Below are positions 35,001 to 47,000 of a DNA stretch of 64,000 bases, in pieces. This DNA is from Ashinkailepas kermadecensis. Taxonomy: Eukaryota; Arthropoda; Thecostraca; Neolepadidae. Location of the stretch: positions 186,001 to 250,000 of the forward strand of contig JAOTOM010004386.1 in NCBI GenBank assembly GCA_034440615.1. The letters are read 5' to 3'. Each line of letters begins with the position of its first letter. Position 1 is the stretch's first letter. Made by a program: the position numbers and the translations under genes. Under the pieces are notes generated by a model. It was not told the origin of the DNA. It made no database searches and worked only from the letters and a program-made list of their open reading frames with translations.

Positions 35001-38000
35001 AAGAAGACCCTTAGGTTCTTTTACGAAGCATTCAGCTGGCAGGCCATATAGCGTCGCTAGCCCCTCACGTCGATTGGTCGCTGGTGGACTCGGTAATGCC
35101 TTGGTCACAAATGGCCTGCGGCGTGTTGGCGGCGGCCGTAAGTCCCCAAAATTGCCGTAACCGTGCGGTGGCCGCGTGGTATACGGTAGGATACGGTAGA
35201 ATACGGTAGCCGTGAGGCGATCAAGGTTTTTGCTGGTCACGGGCTTACGATTTTGTTAATTTGACATCAAACTTTCTTTTCGGAAATCGCAAGGCCGTAG
35301 GCCGCAACCCCGCCGCATGTAGTATCGCAAGGTCACTGTACGGTGGCCGTGAGGTGACTTCAAGGTCACCTCACGGTTTTCACACGGTCTGGTGTGCCTG
35401 GAACATCGTACGGCAGCCGCAACAACCGTGAGGCCTCCTTGCTGTGGTCTTGCTGCCTCCGAACACCTCACGGTGGTCTTGCTTCCTCCGTGAGATGGCC
35501 GCACGATGTTCTAAATATCGTACGGCGGCCGCGCAGTGACTTTAGGGCTGCCGTACGATTGCCTAACGGCAACCGTACAGTTGGCGGCCGCCGTACAATT
35601 ATCTTTCTGAAGAGGTAAATATATTATCTGGTGCGACACAAGCCAGATCGTCAAGATGGTGTTGATTCCACCATAGAGACTGCGCCTCGAACACCTGAGA
35701 TTACGACTGAGGCAGATCCACCGCCGGCAGGAAGAAATTATAGCAGCTATAGTAGTGTTAGAAGAAGATCGGGCCCGTCAGGATACGAGAAGACGAATGG
35801 TGTGGGTGAAGCCCTGGTTGTTGCGGCGGTCCACCCTGGGACACTACGACACCCTGATGCAGGAACTCATGAGAGAGTCCCGGGGGATTTTAAGTCCAAC
35901 TTGCGCATTGAGCCCGCCATGTTTGGTGAGATGCTGGACCGGCTACTTCCCATAATTACGAAGAGCGATGACAGCAGGCCTGCCCTGGCGCCTGGACTGA
36001 GACTGGCCATCACGTTACGTTTTTTGGCGACGGGTGACTCGTTCCCCAGTCTGGCGTTCAATTTTCGTGTTGCCCATAACACTATCTCCATCCTGGTGCC
36101 CCAGGTGTGCAGTACCATGGTAGCCGAGTACCAAGATGAGGTCCTGGTGCGCCGGAAGGGCGCCGTGAGGGCGCCGCCGAGGAGACCTTGCGGCGCCCGC
36201 AACAACCGTGCGGGCGCCTTGCGATTGCCTTGCGGTCGCCGTGATGGCGCCTCGCGGTTTGTTAACTAGCGCCTTGCGGTCTCCTCACGCATTTTGATTT
36301 CGTGACTTTTACGATTGCCGTGCGGACCTGGCAACATTTGTGAACACTGCTTCCGCAGCCTGTAAAACCGTACGATTTGTAAAAATCCCATCTACAAACC
36401 GCAGACCGCAGAGTCGTGCGGCGGAAGCATTATATGCGACTGAGGCATAACCCCGACGGTAGCGGGATTCGCACCCACAATCTTGCGATCAAGATTCCAA
36501 CACCCTACCGACTGAGCTACCGCGGCCACCAGAGACAGAGGGAGAAGAAGGGGAGGGGAGGGGAGGGGAGGGAGGGGAGGGAGGGGAGGGAGGGGAGGGG
36601 AGGGAGGGGAGGGAGGGGAGGGGAGGGGAGGGGAGGAAGAGTGAGAGGGGCATGTTGAGGCAGAGGGTCAGATGGGAGGGTAAAGTATTATTGTTGTCAT
36701 TGGGTTGAATTAGTGTTAGGGTGCATGAACAAGATCGGTCCCATAACGCCAGCGACTACATAAGTCAAACTGCGTCTAACGAATCACCGACGTGTGAATT
36801 CCAATAACGCGCATCACCACTTCCAATGCGATTCTCCGGGCAGGTTACTGAGTCTGCGTGGGCGGCAGAAAACAGCGGTGACCATCAATCACATCTGTCG
36901 CCGAGGGCCGGCAGACACGTGAAAGCCAGCCTCACAGAGGAACCAAGAGAGAGCATGAGAGGGAGAGGGTGCGAGTTATAAAGGGTTTGGAGTGTGAGTA
37001 TGTGATAAACGGGTGATGGTGAAACGGAGAGGAAGAGAATCGGGAGAGGAGAGACGGAAGAGATATGGAAAGGAAGGTCCATGAAAGGAAAGGACGAATA
37101 GTCTTTCGTCTTAGGGACGAGGAATTGGGATGGAATAGGCAGAGCCCAATCGTCCTGCTTGCTCCACCGTGTGTGATGCACCGTGTGGGCACACCGGAGG
37201 ATCTAGGGAGGAGGGAGGGGCACGGGTGCATTCGCTCTTCCCAAAGGCAGATTTTGTGTAATGTTTGCACCAAAATTGCTTTTTCTCCAAGTCCAAAAAC
37301 ATTATATGAGACAAATGTTGTCTTAAGTGAACCCACCAAATGTTAGCTGTTCAAAACTTAAAGGTTGTTTCGACATCCGATGCAAATTTTGAAATTCATT
37401 CGCACCAAACGGGACAAAAGCAGCCTCCTGGATCCACCAGTGGTGGAGCACTGGTTGAACACAAGCTACCCCGACATGACGATTCTGGGATCGGAGGAGG
37501 TATTGACACCACCCTGTGAATATGTGCATGGATGCAGTGCTCTGTAGAGGCGGTGTGTGCTACTCACAATCCTCGGGTCACTGTATTGACACCATCCTGT
37601 GGATGTGTGTATGAACGAAGTGCTCTGTGGAGGGAGGGGGCGTGCTACTCACTATCCTCGGGTCACTGCATTGAGATCATCCTGTGGGTGTGTGTATGGA
37701 TGCAGTGCCCTGTGAGGTGGGGAGGGGGGGGTGCTACTCACTATCCTCGGGTCGCTGTATGGACACCATCCAGTGGGTGTGTGTATGGATGCAGTGCCCT
37801 GTGAGGTGGGGAGGGGGGGGGGGCTACTCACTATCCTCGGGTCGCTGTATGGACACCATCCTGTGGGTGTGTGTATGGATGCAGTGCCCTGTGAGTGGGG
37901 AGGGTGGGGAGGGGGGGGGGCTACTCACTATCCTCGGGTCGCTGTATGGACACCATCCAGTGGGTGTGTGTATGGATGCAGTGCCCTGTGAGGTGGGGAG

Positions 38001-41000
38001 GGGGGGGGGCTACTCACTATCCTCGGGTCGCTGTAGTTGATGGGTGCCGGTCGCCGTGGCAGACTACTGTTGGGCGCGATCGATACCGTCTCAGAGATGC
38101 TGTGCATGGCCGGCGGTACTGGAGGCTGCGCCCGCCGCAAGTCGATAGTGTGATGAGCTGGCCCACCTGTAACGGGTCATAACAGGGTCACGGTGTCGTA
38201 CTGTTGCCCATGGCCGGAGGCTGGGCCCGCCTGTAATGGGTCACAACAGGGTCACGGTGTCAGACTGTTGCCCATGGCAGGAGGTTGGGCCCGCCTGTAA
38301 TGGGTCATAATAGGGTTAACTCATCGGCCACACGACACGTGATGCTCACACACGTAGCACCATAAATATTGTTCGGCACATCAAAAGCGAGGCTTAGTAC
38401 GTCGCATATCTTCAACTCGGAAATGTGTTGGAATTTATAATGACACTTTATTGACACTTTTTTTGCTAAGTTTCGCAACCCAATGCAATCACTGCGATAA
38501 TTCAAGCATTTAGACATTACAATAGGTCATGGTAAAGCAGTAAAACATGCAAATGACCTTTATGCAATATGTCAATGACCCGTACGCAACATATATATCT
38601 ATATTGAGAATACGATCACCTAAGCTTTCGTGTAAGTGACTCTGTTTGGACAGTGCTTCCATAGAAAGGTCAAATTAGATCAGATCACACGAGATGAGGT
38701 CATCTTAGGTCATTCGTTGTCAACCCAATGTCACGTTACACGATTTTCGCAGCGCTAAAACTGAAGGTTCATGTTACTTCGCGTGGAACCGCAGGACTCT
38801 GTAGGAGAGGGCACTGTGTAGAATATATGTAAGGAGTCTGTGGCGTGCCTGCCTCCGCCCGTGCTCAGTGGTGCGCGGCGAAGCGGGTTCGCTGGAGGTG
38901 ACCGGAAGCGCGGGCGCTCTGGCGGCGGCAGAGTGAACCGTTCGGACGCTGCGGCAAGCGTTGTTGGCGCGCGCGTACGATTGCCTGAGTGTGCCTCTGC
39001 GGTGGGTCGCCCGGGGCCATCCGGAGGTGACGTCGGGTCACCTTGGCGACGGAGCGCTCTCCGTCTGACTCGAGACACGATGGCGCACGTTTGTGGGTAT
39101 GGCGCTGCTCGGTAGTGACCACGCTCTTTCACGTTGGAGTTTGTACAGTCGAATATAGTAATGGAGGTATGAGGTGTGTGCAGCGAGCGAGCGGTAACTC
39201 CGAGCCTATCAAGACGGAGGCTACATGCTTACATATACATGATATTTGACCTGACCCTCTGTCCTAGCGTTTTGACATATTTCAAATCCGACAGTTTATA
39301 GCATGTTCCATCGTTTGCTGCATGGCGGATGATGCCAAGTTCAATGTTTCCACACAGCACGGTAAAAAAGCGTGTCAATTGGCCTAACGACAGTGTAACA
39401 AAGTTAGGTTTTGGGGCATCTAAATCCCCGTATTCAGCCCTACCCCCAACGTTCAATGCCGGGTGATGTGAATGTGGGTGTCTTGGATGATGAAATGTAA
39501 TTTGGGCTGCAGCGCCTGGCCGGTCGGCTGTCTGAACAGTACGCCTTACCGAGCCGATTGTTGTGGGTCGCCTATCCGGTGCATCCTGTCGGACAGCTCC
39601 GTGTGCGGCGCCAGGCCGAGCGAGGCTACCGAGGTGCCGTCTCAGCACTCGTTCCCACGCGAGGCCAGTTCTGGATGTCATCGAGGCGGCTCTGATATCT
39701 GACTCTGGCTGACATTGTGTCTCTGATGTCTGATGTCAGAGAGCGCGCCCGCCTGCGTAGTCTGCTATTGTTCTCGTCGGGCCCGACGTCCGGACCATGC
39801 GACGCAGTAGTGACGTGTTGGTCACGTGGGCGGCGTTGCCGAGGTATCTAGCGACGGTACCGCGAGGCAGTAGGACTCTCTTGGAGGAACGGTCGTGGTG
39901 GGCGGTCGCCCCTCAGGCGGCTCGCCGCCGCCTGGCCAGCCCTGGCCCCACGAGGTCGTCGGGACTCTGCCTAGTCGCTGTCTGTCGAGATGTGTTCTCT
40001 GATAGAAACTGTTGCACCTGTCTATCAAAAATGAGCTACATTGTTAACGCTTATCCGCTGCGCATTAATGTCTGATCTTCGTGGCCATTTATTGTTGACC
40101 AAAATGAAATAAAGAAGTGTGGTTGGGTCAAGAATTGAGATCAGAGCTCGGAGATGGAAGGTTCAAACAATATAATTTAACCGGGAATTAAAATTAACTA
40201 AAACCTAAAAACAAAAAAAAAAAAAAAACAAAAAAAAAAATTTTTCAACAACACCCCCAAAAAAAAAACAAACAAAAATGACCTCAACTAAAATTACGAC
40301 ATTGAGTTGCTCGTCTTGTTGAAAGAACAGCACTTACCGTGAGTGTTGATATGTTGCAACTACTTGGAATGGCGGCATTTTGAAGGTTTTGGAAGGTGAC
40401 GCTCTTTGATCGCTTTCAGGTCAATGACCTTTGACTACATTGACCTGAAATTTGCACGGTATATGCACGGCCGTTCCAAAAGAAGGTACTGAAAGTGTCT
40501 TATCTTTGCGTCTAATCTTTCAGCCTCTAGCCCAGAAAACCGTAAGGAGAGGCGGGGTTCTTAAAGAACCCCGCCCCCTCCCCGATCCGGAGAGGGTTAA
40601 ATACAATGTTGAATTTCCATTCACGTGCGTGATAATGAAGATCGTTATCGGCCTACTTCACAAGTATTTTTATAGAATTTTGTCCGTTGTGATATTTTAC
40701 CATAAGCTTGCAAAACACCGGTAAAACATCGGCACATCTCGCAATGACCCGTCAAAAGCCCGCCGGTATTGAGCGGGCTTTTTGAGCAGGCTTTCAGTCT
40801 GTATGCTTGCCACCTGTTTGTTTGACCAAACATGTCGCCGACAGCGAGCCACCATCAACACTTGCAGTCCCACACCCCACCTGGCACAACATCGTTCACG
40901 CCGAGGACGAGAGGTAGGCTAAGCCTGGGAGCACCGGTGCATTGCGGCACAGTGGGACGTGCCAAGGCATACCCTCGGCATTGGCGGCATGCACTTGGCG

Positions 41001-44000
41001 ACTTGTTCTCGTGCTGATGTGAAAACGTCCGACAAGCGAAGCGAAACCGACCACTGACCACTATCCACATCAGTGAGACACCGTATTCCAATGCACATTG
41101 AAGGGACGCAACCGAGAGCAATGTGCATTGCAGCAGCCATTTTATCGCCATAATTTCGCCACCGTCGCTTGCATATCATCTTGGGGGTTTCGCCATCAAC
41201 ATAATGATAATGCACAACACAAGATTCACGAAGACATTAACAGGAACTCGTGCATTAATGTGTAAATACTCATGCCAGAAACAAATTGGTACGTAAGTGC
41301 GGCACTGCACTTTCTGTGAAATCAATTAAGTCAAATCAAACTTTTATGCCGGAAATCCAGAGCCACGTTAAGAGGTAGTGTACAGGCGTAGCACAGGCGA
41401 CATGTATTGCATTGGATGTTTCCAGGCACACAATGTAGATTGCCCTCGTGCTAATTTTAGCAGGCCCACCTTTCTCTTGTCAATGAGTATATCGTTAGAA
41501 GAATATACTGACCCTTTCGTGCACAACGGTGCTGCTACAGTAGATATTCACCCGTTCTTTTGTCGAGTACATGCTCGCAAATCAATGCACTCACCATTGC
41601 ACCCGGCAACCAGTGCACCGACAACGTAATGTACTCGCCTTTTTCTCGTCTCGCCTCTTTTGTGTTTTCTTGTCACTCTTCCTTGTGTCGATCAGTGGTA
41701 GTGGTATCGCAATGCACTCACCTTTCCTCTTGTCGAGCAGCGTGCTGGTAGAGGGCACCACGTCGGGACTCTTGTCGCCGACGCAGTCTCCGTCCAGGGC
41801 GACCGTGCCCATCATCTTCTCCCGGCTCTCCTCAGTCTCGTGGCGGGCTGACCGCAGCTCGCGTGACTTGACCCGTCTCAGGGTCAGCACGACGGCCAGC
41901 GCGATCAGCAGGAGGGCGATGATTGCGCCCAGCAGGATGCCCACCAGCGGGGTGAACCGCAGACCGTCGTCGTCGTCATCTGTGAAGGGCGTCCAAGTCA
42001 GACGTGAATTGGCTCGGGCCAGAAAGAGCTCAAGAAAGCCGAGAGACGAAAACATCGTTAGCGACCGTCGCCGTCATAGACACCGCCGATTTCGGTATGT
42101 GTCAAATTTCCAGGAAAACAAAATTACCCGAGGTGATGAATTCTTCCAGTCTCTTAAAAAATGTCACAGGGCGGGTCAGAATGGATCACTTAGGATTGAT
42201 CAAACCTTAATTTCCCTTGATCCTTACAATCACAATCTAATAGTTCGATAGCATTAAGATGATGGGCAGATCGAAATGAGGGAGCACAATTTCGCAGGTC
42301 ATTAATAACTAGTTTTCAGTAACTAATTGCGTCTAGACTGCCTCCTCGCATCTATGAATCATTTGCAGGCTTCAGTAAATTTTAATTGAATAGGTATTAA
42401 GTTGAAGCTCAAGCCGGCTCGGAGCGCCGTACAGTCTTGACAGGATATTCACCGGTACATTGCCTTTATAGCATAAATTCCCTTCACAGACAATACCACC
42501 CACCCAGGCACAATACCCAATCACGATACCAATGTCAGACGTCACTGCGGATGGTCTAGGGGTAAGATGCTCGTCTAACAATCGAAAGGTTGTGGGTTCG
42601 AGTCTCACCTGTCGCTACTCTTCGCCCGCGACCAATCGGCGTGAGAGATTGGCGACGCTACATGACTCAACGGTCGACGTGTCGTAAAACCAACAACCAA
42701 CCAACGTCACTGCGGAAGATGAACGACCTAGACCAGGCGTTCAGAGTGCATCGTAGTCCATGTGGTGTCGCTTATATACATGGAGGCCTTTTCACGTGTC
42801 TATAGTTAGTTCAGCCTTATGGCGACAGGGCTGTTTCAATTATATGGCCACGATTCTATAGCAAGATGCCTGCAAACACGCACGAAGAGTTATATCAGCC
42901 TCGGATGCAATCCATTCGCCACATTGCACCACTAAAAGCATTCATAAAGCATGTCCGCACTCATTCGTGCCGAAAGCAAATGTCCCGGGTGAAAAGCGCG
43001 GCTGCCTGTCGCCTGTGATAATCGAGCCGGCCGACCGCCGGCAACGGCGCAAAACCCACCGCACGCCACACGGTCGGCCGAGCATGACGTCACAAAATCC
43101 TTCTTTGAAAGAGCAGTGTGAAGGTGCTTCAGAGGTAGCGTGGAGATGGATATTGATCAAGTGGAATTTAACAGGCAGGCTTACTTTTCAGCAAACGCAG
43201 CAGCACGTGAAGCACTGCAAGACGTTATTACGCCATCAACAGCATGACGTCGGGTTGGGCCTGATCACTCACATGGAAGTCGTTTATATTTACACCAGAG
43301 TGGACTCGCTCAAGTTTCGAGGACGCTCGCGATAGCCTAGCTTCATGCGACGTACGCATAGGTGCATGGCATACAGTGAGAACAGTGTTCGTTAAGCAAG
43401 GTGTCGATACCTATTTCTACTGTACCACGCTTCCTTACGTTAAGGACAATGCTCAGAAATGGTGGTTGAGGACATCGGAGACGGCAACAGTCCGAACATA
43501 AAATATCCATAGATGCACTGTCAAGCTAAAAAAAGGCTATCCGAAGTCACCTTAGGTCAGTGACCTTGAATGACCTCGAATGATCTCGAATGATCTCGAA
43601 TGATCTTGAATGATCTTGATTGATCTCGTCCGGGTGGTGACGACGCCTTCCGGAAAGGGCGACGTCATCGCCCCTACCGCCCGTCTCTTCTCTTCTTCGT
43701 TTTCTTTGTTTGTCGTGATCGCAGTCACGGCGGAGCGGGTAGCAACACAGCCTACCGCCGCGGCTGGGCGATCGATCGACACCAGTCAAAGCATGAAGTC
43801 ATGGCACCAAGAGACTCACCACACCACCCTACCGACTAAGAGTGTGGGCTTTAACTCGGCATTGACTGGATGCATTCTGGGAAACTGCGCCAATCGTGTG
43901 TGTGTCGTTGTGGAATTGAGTCACTTTTAACCGCGCGGCAGGCGGGCGGCACACGCACCGCCAGCCTCCAAAGGCGGCAATATCGCCGAGGCTCATATTA

Positions 44001-47000
44001 GTAGACTGTCAGCACGACGTGACCTAGATTTCGCGGACCACACTGAAGCGAGTTAACAGCGCAGCGACGGGGCAGTTGGAATCAGACCCGACAGCCGGCG
44101 CCCCGCAGCCAATCGATATCTGCCGACGAGTCTCCACACGCGCGAGTCGGCTATTTTACACATAAATCCCATCTCATCGCAATTCGGCACGATGCGGCGC
44201 TTGATCACTTACATCGGCGTAGGAGCTACGGATTGGGCAGAGAGGGAAGCGCCCACTCCCTAACTCTGGACGAGCTTAACGATGACCCTGTGAGCGCGGC
44301 ATGAAAAGAGCCGACTTCAAAAAGGTTCTTTCTTCTCAGCCACTTCCCATGTTTTGAATAGTTCCTATATCTCTGATTATGTATTCGACGAGAGGGCTGC
44401 TTTATTGGCACGTCATGGACGCTTCTGGTATCATTTATCTGGGTCCGCAAGTGATCACGTTACGTTACAATTACACCGGATGCTCTGATGCTTGACGTGA
44501 TGCTCTGCTCACGTTTTATTGCTTCCATAAATAGTTTTTTTTTATCTTATTACGTGCTACATCGACATCACACAATGACACCAATATTAACAGAACAAAA
44601 TGAAATTAGACCGGCCGTAGAGATGACCTCACGATATACACATTATAATAAATATAGGTATTTATTATAACATTTATATATCGTCTAATATGTGTATGTT
44701 AGATACACGTTCCGCAGCTAGCCTTTGTGGTGTTCTTTCAAATATTCAAGACTGTTGAATCGACCCAACTGCGCGGTGCGAGAACTACTGCCGAGTATGT
44801 CACATCAGACAACATCGACTAAACTTGCTCGGAACCCTTGCGCGCATCGACGACTGACCTTGCCGGGTCTTGAGCTCGGCCACCTTGAGCGTGTCGGCCT
44901 CCAGGGTGACCAGACCGCTCTTGCCCCGGTCCGACACAGAGTACACGTGCACCACCACCGCCTCGCCCGGCGCCAGACTGCCCAACACGAACTCGGGCCG
45001 CCGGCTGGTCAGGTTGGAGAGCAGCACGTGCGTCTGCGCCTGGTACGCCTCCAGGTGGAAGAGCTGCGGGTAGCCGCCGCTGGCGCCCGCCGCGCACACT
45101 ATGTGCAGTGACGCCTGCGTCCGGTTGCGGATGGAGCAGTGCGTAGGGGTCTCCGGAGCCCCCACCGGGTTGGCTGCCGGAGGGGTGTTAGTGAGCGCGG
45201 CCAGAACGGTGTCGGGCACAGCCGCAAAAGCACAGAACCGTCACCAGTTGTAGCAGCTGAGGTACAGACCCAACATCCGTTATAGCAGCTGAGACGCAAG
45301 CCCAGCATCCGTTATAGCAGCCGAGACACAGACCCGACACCTGTTACAGCAACGAAGATAAAGGTTGTGCAAATGCCACAGCCGATACAAAATATTGGTG
45401 CCAATTTATACCAGTTGAAGAGCATACCACACACCAGTTACTGACACACGGTTATTCACAGGCTGCAAAGAGTAATGGCAGAGCCGCACACAGCCGACAT
45501 GTGTGGTGGTTGGTGTCGGGGCAGACCTGACACCAGACGATTACCGGCAGCACGGTCCAGACCGGGTCAACACACCGAAGTAATGACAGAGCCGCACACA
45601 GCCGACATGTGTGGTGGTTGGTGTCGGGGGCAGACCTGACACCAGACGATTACCGGCAGCACGGTCCAGACCGGCAACACACAAAAAAAATAAAAGAGCC
45701 CCACAAACCACAAATGGGGGGGGGGGTGGGGGGGGAGAAAACACAAAAAATTACCGGGGGTCAAGACCGGGTCAACACACCGAAGTAATGACAGAGCCGC
45801 ACACAGCCGACATGTGGTGGTTGGTGTCGGGGCAGACCTGACACCAGTTACCGGCAGTACGGTCAAGACCGGGTAAAAAACCAAAAAAAAAAAAAAACCC
45901 CCAAAACATGTGTGGTGGTTGGTGTCGGGGCAGACCTGACACCAGACGATTACCGGCAGCACGGTCCAGACCGGGTCAACACACCGAAGTAATGACAGAG
46001 CCGCACACAGCCGACATGTGTGGTGGTTGGTGTCGGGGCAGACCTGACACCAGACGATTACCGGCAGCACGGTCCAGGCCGGGTCAACACACCGAAGTAA
46101 TGACAGAGCCGCACACAGCCGACATGTGTGGTGGTTGGTGTCGGGGCAGACCTGACACCAGACGATTACCGGCAGCACGGTCCAGGCCGGGTCAACACAC
46201 CGAAGTAATGACAGAGCCGCACACAGCCGACATGTGTGGTGGTTGGTGTCGGGGCAGACCTGACACCAGACGATTACCGGCAGCACGGTCCAGACCGGGT
46301 CAACACACCGAAGCACCGACGTAAAGCATGCGCGAGGTGAACGGAAGCGAGTTGTCACATGGAACGGACGTCCAAAGTGGCCTCCCTGCAGAAGTAATTT
46401 AGCCTCCCCAATGATACCCCAGCTTTACCATTCGGCCCGTGGGCGTACACTAGATAAAGATGGTTTTCGTGTCAGCTTGTCTACTTACCGCGTCAGCAGC
46501 TACTTGTCTTAAGTTCAGCGCTTCATCCATAAGCACGTCTAGATCACAGATGACGCGAACTCCTTTCATTCTTGCACCCCTTCCCCTGCCCACTCCAGTG
46601 TGCATGAACCAGCTATCGGGGAACGTTGCAATGCAAGTGACATTACTCTGCATTCGGCTGGGTTTAGTGTCAGTCCCCATGACGCGGACCAGCGACAAAG
46701 TCGATTCAGTTCATGTCGTAAATAATCTTCAGCAGATTATTTGTCCGCTCTACAGTGCATCTTGTCGTCGTTGGGAAGCCTCAAGCAGTTTGCCTTAAAC
46801 AATGATCGAAGATAACTTATGAAGCAGGCGAACAATGAACGAGACAGCACTTTGCCTTGGGGCATGCCTGACGACACAGGGATCCATGCCGAACATTTTC
46901 CATTTACAGCTACTCGCTGCTCCCGTCCAGAATGGTATGATTCGCACCGTTGAAATCCTGAGACAAAAATGAAATCCTGAGACAAAAAATGTGTAGATTT

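Noticed and set aside
34542..35240. Arg-Asp repeat protein or Leu-Cys repeat protein
   Set aside because: Both come from the same hexamer run on opposite strands.
36455..36530. Functional tRNA gene
   Set aside because: A- and B-boxes are present but the acceptor stem does not pair and related degenerate copies occur at 24480 and 56640, so a tRNA-derived repeat is more likely.
38755..39132. GC-rich open frames on both strands
   Set aside because: Frames on both strands are open because of base composition; no recognisable domain or splice borders.
39541..39681. Possible extra cytoplasmic exon (minus strand, [18 protein letters not shown], followed by GTAAGG)
   Set aside because: The open stretch and donor look plausible, but its end phase does not fit the next exon and the chain without it is fully consistent. 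It could be an alternative exon; transcripts would decide.
40551..40585. Rho-independent terminator
   Set aside because: Hairpin without a T tract, in a eukaryotic intron.
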